A DNA stretch of 64,000 bases from Locusta migratoria (Eukaryota > Arthropoda > Insecta > Orthoptera > Acrididae). Below are positions 9,438-21,814 of this stretch, piece after piece. How positions within the stretch are numbered: position 1 is the first letter of the stretch; every line of letters starts with the position of its first letter. Below the pieces are notes generated by a model. It had not been told where the DNA came from, searched no databases, and saw only the letters and a list, made by a program, of their open reading frames with translations. The stretch is taken from the NCBI GenBank assembly GCA_026315105.1, contig CM048744.1:318501270-318565269 (forward strand), given 5' to 3'. Made by a program: the position numbers and the translations under genes.

Positions 9438-11178
9438 ATGTCGAGTGATAAGTGTTTTATTTGTGAAAAATATTTAGGTGTGGGTGCAGTGATAGTGGTC
9501 AAGGAAAAAGGAACAGAAACTTTACGTGATGTAGTAAAAAAAAGAAATGATCGGAAGGTGGCTGTTTTAGCGGGTAAATCATCTGTCAGCGTACTGTTTC
9601 ATGCCAGGAAAGTTACATAAATGAAACAATGATAGCTGCCTACCTGAAGAAAACTACTGAACCAAGCACATCTTCAGGAAAATTAAGATCATCTTCTGAC
9701 TAGTTCCATTGGAAAAATACATTGTTTTGTGAGTGGAACAGGTATTCCTGAAGATTACGCAAGGTCACAACGACGACTGACTCCTCATAAACGTAATTTG
9801 GTGTATCTGGTGACGAAAATTGAGATTAAAGACACAGTTATGAAATAGACTCAACCACGTGGAGATGATTTTGGTGCAGCAGTTATTAACAGGATCCAGC
9901 CGATAACAGTCATAGTGGCTGCTGACTGTAAGTACCATGATAAATGTTTAAAGATCTTTATATTAGTAGGCCCAAGGCTGATAAAAAGAAAACCGTTGGC
10001 TCTTATGCTGGAAGAGATTCAGAGGGCTGTGAATGACATTTTCAATTTAATGGAAAGTAATGACAAGGAATGTCAGTTTTCATTAGATCAGCTAATAACT
10101 AAGATAGAGGGCAACTTCATACCTGAAAGAAGAACTGTAGTAAAACATTTATTAGATAGATATGGGGAAGATATTATCGTACCAAAAATCAAACAGAATA
10201 CAGTCGTATGTTTCAAAAATACAAGCCATAAGATTTTGACTGAAGTGTGCTACATGGAAAGACGTTCGTCAGAACGGGAAGAATGTCTTCAATTAGTTGA
10301 GATAGCAGCTGATGTAATTCTTGAAGAGATACGATCAGTACCGTATGCTATGGACGACTATCCTCCTCCAGACTCTTTCATGGACGAAAATGAAAGCCTT
10401 GTCCCGCAGGTTCTCATTCTTGGAAAGACTGATACTCAAGAAGAAGTGAACAAGCACTGACAAGTGGAAAAAAAGTTTTAGCCATTTCACACACTGTTGT
10501 TAGTGCTGTCAGGCCAACTTCTTTCCTTTCACCGTTACAAATTGGGGTATCAGCTTTCTTTTATAAGTATGAATCACGAAAACTGATTGATGTCGTGTCA
10601 TCCTTGGGATTTTGCGCCTCTTATTCCGAAGCTGTTCGTCTTGAAGTGTCATCAGTCATGAGGCCACCACTACAAATAGATCCGACAGCATTCCATCAAT
10701 TTGTTCATGATAACGCTGATTTTAACACACGTACATTGGATGGATATTATACCGTCCATGCAATTGGAGGAATACATTGGATTACTCACGGAAATGCCAT
10801 TGCTCCGGATCAAAGAATTGTCTGAGTAAAGAAACCAATACCAGCTCCACTAATTGGTGAGATGGGAGCTGTTTCCTTAAAACATTTTGAGAAGACACGT
10901 ACTCTTGGGTTAAAGAATATCAACATTGAGGATCTCAAACAGCTATTTGTATCATCTGATACAATAATACCCTCTTTATCAGATCTACTTTGGCTTTATG
11001 GCAAGTGGAAAGATCCGCCTGGAATTTCAGGATGGAGTGGCTTCATGGAGCAAATCACAAGAAGTCTCCCCTTTCATACATCCTTTGTTGCTTGTCTACC
11101 ATTTATAAACGCTCCACCATCTGATCACAACACAAAATATACAGCTTTAGTCGCATCCATAGAACAGGCAAATCAATG
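9438..11178 (+). pseudogene. Transposon-encoded protein, broken, function unknown
   Basis: Collinear fragments in shifting frames. 9438-9620 begins MSSDKCFICEKYLG with a C-x2-C pair. 9915-10460 runs AADCKYHDKCLKIF, then KRKPLALMLEEIQRAV and an acidic C-terminal part. 10595-10825 has FCASYSEAVRLEVSSV and FVHDNADFNTRTLDGYY. 10862-11179 has DLLWLYGKWKDPPG and LPFINAPPSDHNT. From memory, proteins with this AADCKYH...DNADFNTRTLDG...PPSD pattern are widespread in insect and cnidarian genomes and look mobile, but I cannot name the family or assign an enzyme. In-frame stops and shifts make it non-functional. Confidence 0.6.
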
Positions 11179-11732
11179 AATAAACAAGCAACTGTGACCA
11201 GCCTCTATACCTAAAGCCAAGATTTATTGTAGCTTGCCAACAAGGAGATCCAGATTTTGATAATGTCATCATTAGAATAGGTGGGTTCTATCTCGTGATG
11301 TCGTTCTTGAAGGCTATAGGCTAATTCATGGATAGTAGTCGATCCTAACAGGACACGCCTATCCGAGAACCATTAGAGCACTATGCAGAAATAATTTTAT
11401 CGCACCTTTATTTCTCCACTTACTACAGATTTGTGATTGAAAAAAGGATTCATAATAAGTATTGCTTTCATACCTATTCAATAAATTGTGAAGTATTTGG
11501 GATTACGGCATTGTTGTTTGTTTTAGGCGTTGAAGACCTGAAGGGATGTTCCGAAGAAATTACGCAATCCGTGTCAGAAGGCCCGTATCAGCACATAAAT
11601 CATATAAAATTGTACAGAACTTCGTCTCTTTTATAAGGATTTACAATAATGTTTAATTTCGTGAAATAAAAACTATATGTTAATGTTCTTTTTTGCTGTT
11701 TTCAGAAAATGGCCGATTTTCCTGATATTTTA

Positions 11733-12040
11733 CCACTGTTTTTTGTGGAAACCATACGACTTACAGAAAAATATTGCAGACATAAATTGTAGATAATTTT
11801 GTCGTCTTTATTTTATTAGTGGGCCACTTTTCGTGTAAATAGCTTGCTTTATGAGTTATAAGTTGATAACCGCAAACAAATGTGATTTTAGTGATTTGTT
11901 TGTTGATTTATCATATTTACCGAGGGAAGTTTTGTTGGAAAACTTCAGATTCGTGTTCAGCACCCCAAAAAACATAAAATAAACCACTAAGAACAATTAC
12001 ACCAAATTTTTCGACTTCAAACTACCATTTGACTGGACTA
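11733..12040 (-). repeat. Right terminal inverted repeat
   Basis: Reverse complement of 8707-9046 with scattered substitutions and without the T run. Confidence 0.85.
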
Positions 12041-12448
12041 CTGGTCTTCCCGGATTCCATGAAAGGGACGGGGTGCAGCCGGCTGCAGTTGGTGTCTCAC
12101 GTCGGTACCAATGATGTGCGTAACTTCAGATCTGAAGAGATTCTCTCAGGTTTTGAGCGGCTATCTGAAGTGGTAAAGACTGTCAGTCTTTCTTGCAAGA
12201 TGAAAGCAGAGCTCACCATCTGCAGCATAGTTGACAGGACCGACTGTGGGCCTCTGGTACAGAGCCGAGTGGAGAGTCTGAATCAGAGGCTCAGATGGTT
12301 CTGCGACCGTGTAGCCTGCAGATTCCTTGACTTGCGCCATTGGATGGTGGAGTTCTGGGTTCCGCTGAATAGGTCAGGAGTCCACTACACGCATGAAGCG
12401 GATACACGGGTAGCGGGGGCTGTGTGGCGTGAGTGGGCGGGTTTTTAG
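12041..12448 (+). pseudogene. LINE ORF1, SGNH-esterase-like C-terminal part
   Basis: The frame reads VFPDSMKGTGCSRLQLVSH, then VGTNDVRNF (block with the conserved N of SGNH hydrolases), and ends NRSGVHYTHEADTRVAGAV, where the catalytic H block would fall. It ends before the ORF2 start by about 65 bp. The order and spacing match the esterase domain described in CR1-like ORF1 proteins. Whether the enzyme acts on lipid or on another ester is not known. Confidence 0.65.
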
Positions 12449-13292
12449 GGTAGAGGGCTTTGGGGAAACACTAAATGGGCTGTCTCAAAGGGTGTAGGTC
12501 GATCACAGGAGAAATGTGGATCTAGGAACTATCGGTATAACAGTTGTAAATTATCGTAGCTGTGTCGGGAAAGTACCAGGACTCCAAGCGTTAATAGAAA
12601 GCACCGAAACACACATTATTGTAGGAAGTGAAAGTTGGCTTAAGCCGGAAATAAGTTCAGCAGAAGTTTTTGCAAAAGATATAACTGTGTTCAGAAAGGA
12701 TAGATTAAACAAATTAAGTGGAGGCGTGTTTGTCGCCGTCTAAAGTAGTCTATCGTGTAGTGAAGTTGAAAGTTCCTGTGAGTTATGACGGGTAGAGGTT
12801 GTACTCGAAAATCGTAAAAAGTTAATAATAAACTCAGCTTTTAGAAACTCATTCACCAAAGAAGACGAAACCAATATTCTAGATTTTTAATTAGAAACAG
12901 AGGCCAGATTGAGTAACGTTGAAGTAGATATCCTCGGAGTAGTGAATCAAATTAAATCTTCTGGTACGGAATGTATACCCATTAGATTTATATCTTATTA
13001 TACTGAAGCGATAGCTCCTTACATAACAGCCATATACAACCGCTCGTTCAAAGAAGGATCTGTACCACACGACTGGAAAGTTGCACAGTCACACCTATAG
13101 TCAAGAAAGGCAGTCGGAGTAACCCACTAAACTACAGTCCTATTTCATTGACGTCAATTTGCAGCAGGGTTTTGGAACATATCCTGTATTCAAATATTAT
13201 GAATTATCTCGAATAGAATTATCTATTGACCCAAGGTCAACACGAATTTAGAAAATATCGTTCATGCGAAACACAACTAACTCTTTACTCAC

Positions 13293-13631
13293 GCCGGCCG
13301 CGGTGGCCGAGCGGCTTGCGGCGTGCCAGTCACGGTCTGCACGGCCGCTGCGGTCGGAGGTTCGAATCCCCCCTCTGGCATGGATGTTTGTGCCGTCTTT
13401 AGTATAAGCTAATTCATAAGTAGTTTGTAACTTTAGGGACTGATGAAAATTCAAATGTTCAAATGTTTGTATAGCTTATGGGACAGAACTACGGGGTCAT
13501 TAGTCCCTAAACTTGCAAACTACTTATGAACTAATTAATCCTAAGGACGGCACAAATATCCATGCCCGAGGGGAGGGACTGATGACACCGTAGTTAAGTC
13601 TCTAAGCTCTACAAACATTTGAACATTTTGA
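13293..13631 (+). mobile_element. tRNA-derived SINE inserted in the LINE RT
   Basis: A tRNA-like head (A box GTGGCCGAGCGG, B box GGTTCGAATCC) followed by the body TAGTTTGTAA...GGGACTGATGA and the tail AACATTTGAACATTTT. An 11-bp duplication TCTTTACTCAC flanks it (13282-13292 and 13632-13642). It is split by a second SINE at 13447-13573. Confidence 0.9.
13447..13573 (-). mobile_element. 5'-truncated SINE inside the SINE
   Basis: Minus-strand copy of the same family, running from its tail to just inside the tRNA-like head. It is flanked by a 12-bp duplication AGGGACTGATGA (13435-13446 and 13574-13585) derived from the host SINE. Confidence 0.85.
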
Positions 13632-14839
13632 TCTTTACTCACACGAAGTGATGAGTGCTATTGACAAAGGATATGAAAGTGATTCCGTATTTGTTGATTT
13701 GCAGAAGGCTTTTGACACCGTACCTCACAAACGGCTTTTAATCAAATTGCGTGGATATGGTATATCGCCACAAATTTGCAATTGGATAGGGGATTTCCTG
13801 TCAGAGAGGACACAGTTTCTAGTAATCGATGGTAAGTCATCGACTAAAACAAAGGTGATATCGGGCATTCCACAGGATACTGTTATTGATCCTCTGCTGT
13901 TCCTTATTTATGTAAACGATTTGGTAGAAAATCTAAGCAGCTCTCTTGGGATGTTTGCAGATGGCGCCGTCATTTGCCGTTTAGTAAAATCATCTGAAGA
14001 TCAAAACCAACTGCAGAACAATCTAAGTAAGATATCACTATGGTGTAAAAATTGGCAATTAACTCTGAATAATGAGAAGCGCGAAGTCGTCCACATGAGT
14101 ACGAAAAGAAATCTGTTAAACGTTGTATTTGTTTACAAGATAAATCAATCAAAAGTGAAGGCCTTAAACTCCACTAAATACCTAGGATTTACTATTACTT
14201 CAGACTTAAATTGGAAAGAACACGTCGATAATGTCGTGGGAAAGGCGAGATACTGTGTTTTATTGGCAGAATCCTTAAATGATGCAACAGAACTACTAAA
14301 GAGACTGCATACACTACGCTTGTCCGTCCATTTTTGAAGTATTGCTGCCAGGTGGGTTTGACGGAGAACATCGAAAAAGTCCAAAGAAGGGTAGATCGTT
14401 TTGTATTGTCACGATCCAGGGGAGACATCGTTACTGAAATGATACAGGATCGGGGATGGGAATCATTACAACAACGGCTCTTATTGCTGCGGCATGGGCT
14501 ACTTACGAAACTCAAAGAGCCAACATTCTCCTCCGAATGCGAAAATATATTGTTGACTGGGACTTACATAGGTAGACAAGATCATCAGAATAAAATACGA
14601 GAAATCAGAGCTCGAACGGAGAGATTCAGGTGTTCTTACTTCCCGCGCGCTATTTGAGAATGGAATGGGAGATAAATAGTATAAAGGTGGTTCGATGAAC
14701 CCTCTGCCAGGCACTTAAATGTGATTTGCAGAGTATGCCATGTAGATTCTCGATGTTCCTGACATCTTTATTCCACCAGTACCTCATTTCCTACCTTCGA
14801 TGTTGAGGGTTTGCTGACGGAAAAAAAGTTGTGAGGACT

Positions 14840-15185
14840 GGTCATGAGTCGTGTCCAGATAGCTCGATTGGTAGAGCACCTGACTGTGAAAAGCAAATGT
14901 TGCAGTTTTGAGTCCTGGGCCGACACACAATTCTAATCTCCTTGTAAATTTAATATCAACGTATATTACGCTGCAGAGTTAAAATTCACTTTAGTAAACA
15001 TCGCATAGGCTAAGCCATTTGTCCCCAACTTCCTTCGTCCAGTAGTGCTTGTCTTCCAAGTTTAGAAGGAGAACTAAGCAGATAGGAGTTGTTTGGAGTC
15101 GAGTCGTGAGTTGCCTGCTAAGGACGGATAGTTCGAGCCTCTATCAAGTACACATTCTCCTAGGAAGTTTCAGAATAATCTTTTC
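14840..15185 (+). mobile_element. tRNA-headed SINE copies, decayed
   Basis: A tRNA-like sequence with A box TAGCTCGATTGGTAGAGCAC and a B-box-like TTTTGAGTCCTGG is followed by a body ending near CGCTGCAGAGTTAAAATTCA. The next 180 bp (GCATAGGCTAAGCCATTTGT, AGTAGTGCTTGTCTTCCAAG) resembles another part of the same family. No clean duplication was found. Confidence 0.5.
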
Positions 15186-15602
15186 TCTCATCTCGTAGTT
15201 CGCTCTCCCTAAAACTTCAAATTTTCTGGGTGAAGCGAGATTTGCGCACTCGGGATTTGCACCGCGATTCCTCACATGCCAGCAGTAAAAAATGTATCTC
15301 ACAAAATGTCCTCCTGCGCATATTTACGACAATAAATGGACATTGAAGACTGAGTTGGGTGTTTGTTCTATAAAGGGTAAAGCAGTCAACATTCCGAAGA
15401 TTGTTTTGAACACCACAGTGCTTTACTAAGCATGGTCCAGATTGGAGGTGGTATTCCGTTGCCATCCTCCGATCTTCGAACTGACTTACCCAGCCAGTTA
15501 TAGGGGGACGTACAGTTTAACTTGGGTTCCGAACCACGGTGCTACTCGATATTTTTGACATCAGCAGAGGTGAAAGAAGTGGAAAGTGATAGATAAAAAT
15601 TC
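15186..15602. other. No gene recognised
   Basis: No domain, RNA or repeat recognised; short frames only. Confidence 0.4.
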
Positions 15603-15676
15603 TAGGTCCTGGGGGGGATCGACCCGCGACCTTTGGATTCATAGTCTGGCACTCTACCACTGTGCTACCGAGCCGC
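15603..15676 (-). repeat. tRNA-like sequence
   Basis: Minus strand reads GGCTCGGTAGCACAGTGGTA (A box) and a B-box-like GGGTCGATCC about 35 bases on, ending before AGGACCTAG. Stem pairing is imperfect, so it is more likely the head of an old SINE than a working tRNA gene. Confidence 0.4.
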
Positions 15677-15693
15677 ATTTCAGAATTACACCA

Positions 15694-16597
15694 GTAGTAT
15701 AATGGTGGGGGTTTCAGCACAGTGAGTTTCGCGCGTCTTTTGTTTTTTGGCGGGAAATTTGAATAACGCCCCACCCCTCCTCCCTCGGCCAATTGCCGGA
15801 CCGCAGATCAAAGGATGCCGCCACAGGATGATTGATAGGTCTTCCTGGAAGAACGAAAGATGATTGATAGTTTACATATAGGTCCTTTTGATTCGCTACT
15901 TGTCCGACTGCTAATCAAAGGACACCGCCATATCGCACTTAAGGATTGACAGGTTGCAACACCTCTCTCGGCCACACACGACGTCCCTCTCTCCACCCCT
16001 CGTCGCCGCCGCCAGACAGGCGACACCTCCAACAGGTCCAGACCTGTAGACCCCTCGACATGTCTGTACCCGCACCCGCGACACCTACTCGCTCGGCCGA
16101 TTGCCGGACCGCCGCCTCCGCCGCCGACAGATGCTACCCCCTCCTCCTCCACGCTCGCTACCGCTTCTCAAAGGACACCGCCATCCGCCCTACGCGCGAG
16201 AACAAACAATACCGCGACGATTGTCTTGACAGCATCAACACCGCTCCCGCCGGCCGACCCCTGCTCTCTTTTTAAGGCGACCGCGCCCCGCCAGGTCAGC
16301 AACCAATTAAATTGCATATTTATTATTATTAAGCGCGCCACAACGATCCCTACGCCAGATCTCGATTTATGTAACAACAATTTCCGCCGTTTATTATTAT
16401 TAACAAGAATTTCGGTCTAATGCTAAAAAACAATTTAGAACAGAAATGCTTAGTTGGTCTAGTATACTACAGCATGTAGTAGTAAAATATTAAAACTCGT
16501 ATGCAAAATTTGCAAGTAAGAATTTACACGCCCATCTCTCTCCACGCTCTTAGCATAGACTACAGCCGACAGACGTGTTTAATAATAATAATAGCGC
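15694..16597 (+). repeat. Left inverted arm
   Basis: Begins GTAGTATAATGGTGGGGGTT. A CpG-rich central part (about 15945-16270) is followed by an AT-rich inner part. Pairs with 23141-24045 with only occasional mismatches. Confidence 0.85.
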
Positions 16598-17350
16598 AGG
16601 TTACGGTAACGAACGCCACAAACTTACGTGTCCATCTTAACATATACTCTTTCGATATATAAAAACAATTCTAACGAAAAGAAAAGAAATGGTCCGTTTC
16701 GGAACTCGACCGCAACCTTAGATCTATAAATGTATCTCTTCGTTTAGACGATGCAAGCAATAGCCATCGAACGGAATGTAACTTGTATGCCAACCACTCT
16801 TTCGACAACATAACAGCAGCAGCAGAAGACGGCATATTGTTTATACAAAAATTCCAAATAACGAAAATCGGCAATGACATATAGCACAACGTCTCTAAAT
16901 ATACATCTGCAAAGTACCGTTAAACTCGTAAGCAAAATTTGCAAGTAAGAATTTACATTCCCATCTCTCTCCATGCTCTTCGCTTAGACAACAGCCGACA
17001 GGCGTGTTTAATAATAATAGAGCAGGTTAGATAATAAACGCCACAAACTTACGAATCCATCTTAACATATACTCTTTCGATATACAAAAACAATTCTAAC
17101 CAGAGCCAACTAACCAACAGAAAAGAAATGGTCCGTTTCGGAACTCGACCACAACCTTAGATCTATAAATGTATCTCTTCGTTTATACGATGCAAGCAAC
17201 AGCCATCGAACGGAATGTAACTTGTATGCCAACCACTCTTTCGATAAAACAGCAACAACAGCGGCAGCAGAACACGACATATTGTTTATACAAAAATTCC
17301 AAATAACGAAAATCGGCAATGACATCTAACACAACGTCTCTGAATATACA
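16494..17350 (+). repeat. Tandem duplication of a 0.43-kb unit
   Basis: 16494-16923 and 16924-17350 are near copies. Both contain CAAAATTTGCAAGTAAGAAT, ATACTCTTTCGATATA and ATCGAACGGAATGTAACTTG. The right arm of the element lacks the second unit, so the duplication arose on the left side only. Confidence 0.85.
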
Positions 17351-18987
17351 TCTGCAAGCACCGTTAACAATCGTCCAGAACGCAGTGCGCTCTCTCGGCA
17401 GGCTACATAAAAGTTACATCTCCAAATGATCAAAACCTTCTACGCAGACGCACCACTCTGACAAGGATATAGCTCGCAATGCATTTGTTTAATGGAGCTG
17501 AGCCATGCCGAAAGTTCCGAAATTTAACACACTCTCTCTCTCTTTAGCGATCTTGCCCTGTTACGTTTCCTTCTTCTTAGATCGAGGTATAACTGCGCAT
17601 TCCGAGAGTTCGGGTACTTTAATTTTACCTCTTATTTCCTTGCTACAGCAGTACACATCCCATCTAAGAAATCTCTATGTCCTGTTACGATGCAAACTAC
17701 ATTTATCTGACACCGATATTCCAGCGCCCCAGAAGACATTTAATCCCTATTGTGCAACGGAGAGTCGAAATAAAAGAAAAATACGTGAAATAATTTACAG
17801 ATTCCGACCGTCCACACTAAAACTTTTCGAAATTATTGCCTAACAACACCCTTATCCGACAATACAGCAACCACAGAACCGAAGTTACCTGCCGAATGCA
17901 ACACAGATTTCCAGCTCGACCCGCCCTCTACCCACAAAATTCCTACTCCGAACTAAGATTTATTATTATTTTAATTACAAGTAGATGTCTACCGCAAACG
18001 AAGATGCAAACCTACACACCGCAACACGTGATCCTATATAGGACATGGAGTGTTTACATTTTTTTTTTTTTTTTGTTACAGTACAACTGAGTACATGCAA
18101 CGTAATGTTCGCAAACACTTATATCGCAACCAACTCCCACAGACATCGATTATAACCTGCTCTCTAAGGAATGGATGGGAGTCTGCGAGGGTGAAGGTCG
18201 GGGTGAGAGTTTAAAATAGGGAAAGATTAATTTCTAAAACTCACAACCACCAGCTGCGAACCAAATTCCTAAACATGCAAAAACACTGGAACTGTTATTG
18301 CGACTGTTTGACTCGTTTTCTAGGGGATGATACCACACGTTCGCAGCTTTCCTTCCCTGCATATGATCAACAAAACAAATTCATAATAAAATCAAGTTCA
18401 TGAGAGAAAAGGGTGTACTAACTACTATTTTTGAAAACACGTGAAAGTTCACTTTATGTTGTTTATTTCACAATATTTGAACCCTGTGGCTGATACGTCT
18501 GTACGTCGACACATTTACCAAATAAAGTTATAGCTCGTGAGCCCCCAGACAAAAATGAATATTGGTCGCGAATTGTTTTCACACCACGTGGCTGTCTCAA
18601 ACACCGTTTATGTTCATGCCTATGCGACGACACGTGTTACATTAACAAATCACAGTCACTTCAATTCAGTGCGATGCACACCTTGTTCCACCGGCTAAAT
18701 ATTCACAAACACACAGTAGCACTCGATTTAACTTGGTACAGTCTACGACGAGCAACCACACGTGGCGATTGCCACAGACAAATCTCAAGTCACCACCTCG
18801 AGATCCACATGCTGACGGATGCAGAGCGACGCCACCCGGCCAGCTCACCACGAGCTCCGGAGTCCCCACTTCCTGCCCTCGTGCGCGCGCGCGCCAATAC
18901 TCAACTGCCAGGGTTTTTTCCCCTACGTCATCAACTTCCCCATGTGATCTGTTGTAACCGATTTGCCAACGTACAGCGCTCAGCCAA
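17351..18987. other. Interior of the Mutator-like element, no gene recognised
   Basis: No transposase motif found. 18168-18183 (GGAATGGATGGGAGTC) is the reverse complement of 23124-23139, so the right arm joins this point directly. A T run sits at 18058-18075. The last 300 bases are GC-richer, with a CGCG stretch near 18887. Confidence 0.5.
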
Positions 18988-19757
18988 TACATTTCTAAAA
19001 CTTTACTTAAAATCAAAATAATTACACTACACATTAACAAATAATATCTTACGTTTTTATATTAGTATAAACATCCTTTGTACTATTCATTATAATCATG
19101 CAATTTCTTATATCACAGATAAGTGATTTAACTGAATATTTCAAGGTAAAATACACAAGATTAATTGAAAATAAAATGAGAAATAGTTAATATATTATTT
19201 TTATAAACAAACATTGCCATGCTAGTTGTGTAACTGTCTTGTATTTATTGGTAATTTATTACTTTTCATTGTCAATTAAACATATTACGTCAGATGTGAC
19301 TATATCAGCTAATGTATTGTTTATTTGTCAACAGGCTATTTTGTAATGAGGGCCTTAAAGGTTCCTAACTGCATCATATTACTTCAAATACCAGTAGTAT
19401 TACAATATTTGTGCATTGCACTGTGCCTGGCACTCGCCATTGTCCCTCTCTCCCCTCACTGGAAACGAACTGTAAAATCCTAAGTTGGAACAAGCCACCA
19501 ACGTCGGCCTGCTCGCTGGCCTCCCGTCAGCTACAAGCCGTCAGTAACAGCAAATCTCAACGTGGAGAATTTCTACCTATGGCCTAACTATAAATGTTGT
19601 CACCCAACTGTGTACATACATTGCTACCATAATTAATAAGATTAAAATTGTGTAACATTTAGTGCATTGGCATGGTCAATGTTTGCAGTGAACTTCATAC
19701 TGTTTAATTATCAAATGCTATTAATTACCAGTATTTCTATTGGGCGGTAATCTCACA
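18988..19757 (-). repeat. 3' LTR (770 bp)
   Basis: Direct repeat of 22309-23078; begins in element sense TGTGAGATTACC. Confidence 0.85.
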
Positions 19758-21814
19758 ATACCCCCACTTGCGGCATCCAAACCATGTGCAGGATGGCGCA
19801 AGTAGCACCAAAATTAATACATTCAAATGAGCAAAATTTTTAAATTACAAAAGTTTTGAATCGAATTGGCTCAAACACTATGCCAATTATGACCTCAACT
19901 AATGCAAAAAATAAACAAATAGATAAATAAAAAATAAAGAGGGCAGTGAGATAATTTCCCAATATTTGTACCATTAAGACCACTTATAGTGTGTGCATAT
20001 TTTTAAGAAAAGAATCCTTATAACTAATTACATCCATGAAATTTAAGTGTGCCTGTTGTTTATATGCACAATTGGCACCAAATTTATAATATTATTAAAC
20101 TTTAGTCTTTAGAGAACCTTGTCCTACATGGAAAAACTAGAATTCTCACTATAAAAACTTTTGACAGTGTACACTCCACTTGTTTAAAGGAAATCTCTCA
20201 CCACTTTGACACTGAGAACCCCAGAGTCATCGTTGCAGCAACTCTGGTCCATGGTGTATGGTCCTATGTCTCCGTCATTTCAAGCAACATGCTGTTGCAG
20301 CTTAGATTCATGGCACTGGATCAAGCGTTCTTGTTCACACACGTCATATGCACCCTACATGGAAGAGGAAGAGCAGAAGGCACTCATGAGTCAACATAGA
20401 CAAAAGTTTGTCTGGACACCAGGATTCGGTTGGATTTGTATCCCACCCCCCTGCCATCCAGACTTGTTGCAACTGAAACTAAGCATTGAGACATGTACAG
20501 TAACATGTAAATCAACAGAATTAAGAACTGAAAGTGGCTGGTGTTAGTCATTTCAGATTAACCCAAACCACCATGCCTGCACTCTTATCAGCCATAGCTT
20601 CAGATGAAACAAACAAGAGAATATGTGGCCTACTTGGAGTATTACTCCATCAAATAAAAAAACAACCTGCCTATGTCAAAACTATATCTTAAAGCTCAAA
20701 TAATACTACCAAAAGAATGTTATCATAGAGAATTTTCTCTTCCATCATAATGACACCTACAAACATAAATACAAATCCTACCCCCTCGCACCAAAAAATT
20801 ATTTTTGCTGGTGTGAGATTTAAATTTGGATTCCTATCATCAGCATCATGTGCTTTCCACAAGTATTCCCCACAATAAAATATCTAAGGTTAAAGTCTAA
20901 TTTCAAAATTAGTTTCTCACAAAACATCTACATTTAAAAAAAAAAAATATCATCAAACCCTATTGATACTCAGGCTAGACAGAAAAATAGTTCTCGTCAA
21001 CTGTTGTTGCAGAAATTGTTCAGTCAACAGTTGAGCACCATTAAAGAAACCAAAATGTGTTATCAGAATCAGTTTTATATAACAATACAGAGCATTCCCC
21101 ATTAGACACGTTACCTACCAAACACTTAAGGAGACAGACATTAAAGAGCAAACACTTTCTCTCATTGAAACATTTCTCAATCCAACCCACCTTTAGCCAA
21201 AACAGCCACAACAAACATACATTCCTCACTTCTGACCCATATGGTCAGTCACACCCACATATGCAACACTGTCAGCTGACATTTTCATCACAATTTATCT
21301 AAGCCACAGACCCCACTGCCTGCATCAATGTCCACCACTTTCTCATTCTCCGAGTCACTCCACAACTCACACCACATAGCCAGCCCTGCTCACATATACA
21401 CACACACATAAACAGTACACTCCCACTTCCTCTATCCTTTAGTGTTGGCATACATACATACATATTTACCTCATCTACCACTGTTGAACTGCAAATCTGA
21501 TACAAGCACATGTTTTAACACAAACAACAAAAGAAAAACATTTACAAATAACACTTGTAAACTTGATCCCAATGCTTAAATCCAAACACACAAGTAGATA
21601 CTAACACAGACCACAGAATAAATATACACAAATTGTTAACCTACTATTTACAATGCATTGAATCTCATACTTCATGACAGTTACTTGTGTCAACATGCCA
21701 TTAAATCTTTATCATTTACAAAATTTTTGAATTTCACCCTCTTCATGCATTCCTCCAGACTCAATTCTAACTTTATCTTTATACTTCAACTGAGTTTCAT
21801 ATTTGCACGGGAAA

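Larger units (their letters stand above)
8707..12040 (+). mobile_element. DNA transposon with 0.3-kb inverted repeats, superfamily unassigned
   Basis: Ends TAGTCCA...TGGACTA, imperfect inverted repeats of 340 and 308 bp, and a 3-bp CTG duplication (8704-8706 and 12041-12043). Excision restores the LINE ORF1 reading frame, which fixes both ends. The interior carries a broken coding region (9438-11178). The superfamily is unknown: 3-bp duplications occur in PIF/Harbinger, but the protein does not look like that transposase to me. Confidence 0.8.
12516..14656 (+). pseudogene. LINE ORF2: endonuclease start and reverse transcriptase
   Basis: 12516-12743 is the beginning of an AP-like endonuclease (ETHIIVGSESWLKPEIS, FRKDR). 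Most of the rest of this domain is deleted. From 12909 comes the RT N-terminal part (FKEGSVPHDWKVAQ). After the SINE insertion comes the RT core (VFVDLQKAFDTVPHKRLL, GIPQDTVIDPLLFLIYVNDL), and then a C-terminal part in another frame to 14656 (VQRRVDRFVLSR). The catalytic FADD box reads FADG at 13954-13965, so polymerase activity is lost even apart from the breaks. Confidence 0.8.
8010..14745 (+). mobile_element. CR1-like LINE carrying nested insertions
   Basis: Plus-strand order: 5' leader, ORF1 start (8152), SGNH-like ORF1 part (12041-12448), endonuclease start (12516), reverse transcriptase (about 12880-14656), and a 3' end with TGTGATTTGCAGAGTATGC. Removing the DNA transposon 8707-12040 and the SINE 13293-13631, each with its duplicated target, rejoins the LINE in continuous reading order. 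It lacks most of the endonuclease and has frameshifts, so it is inactive. Confidence 0.8.
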
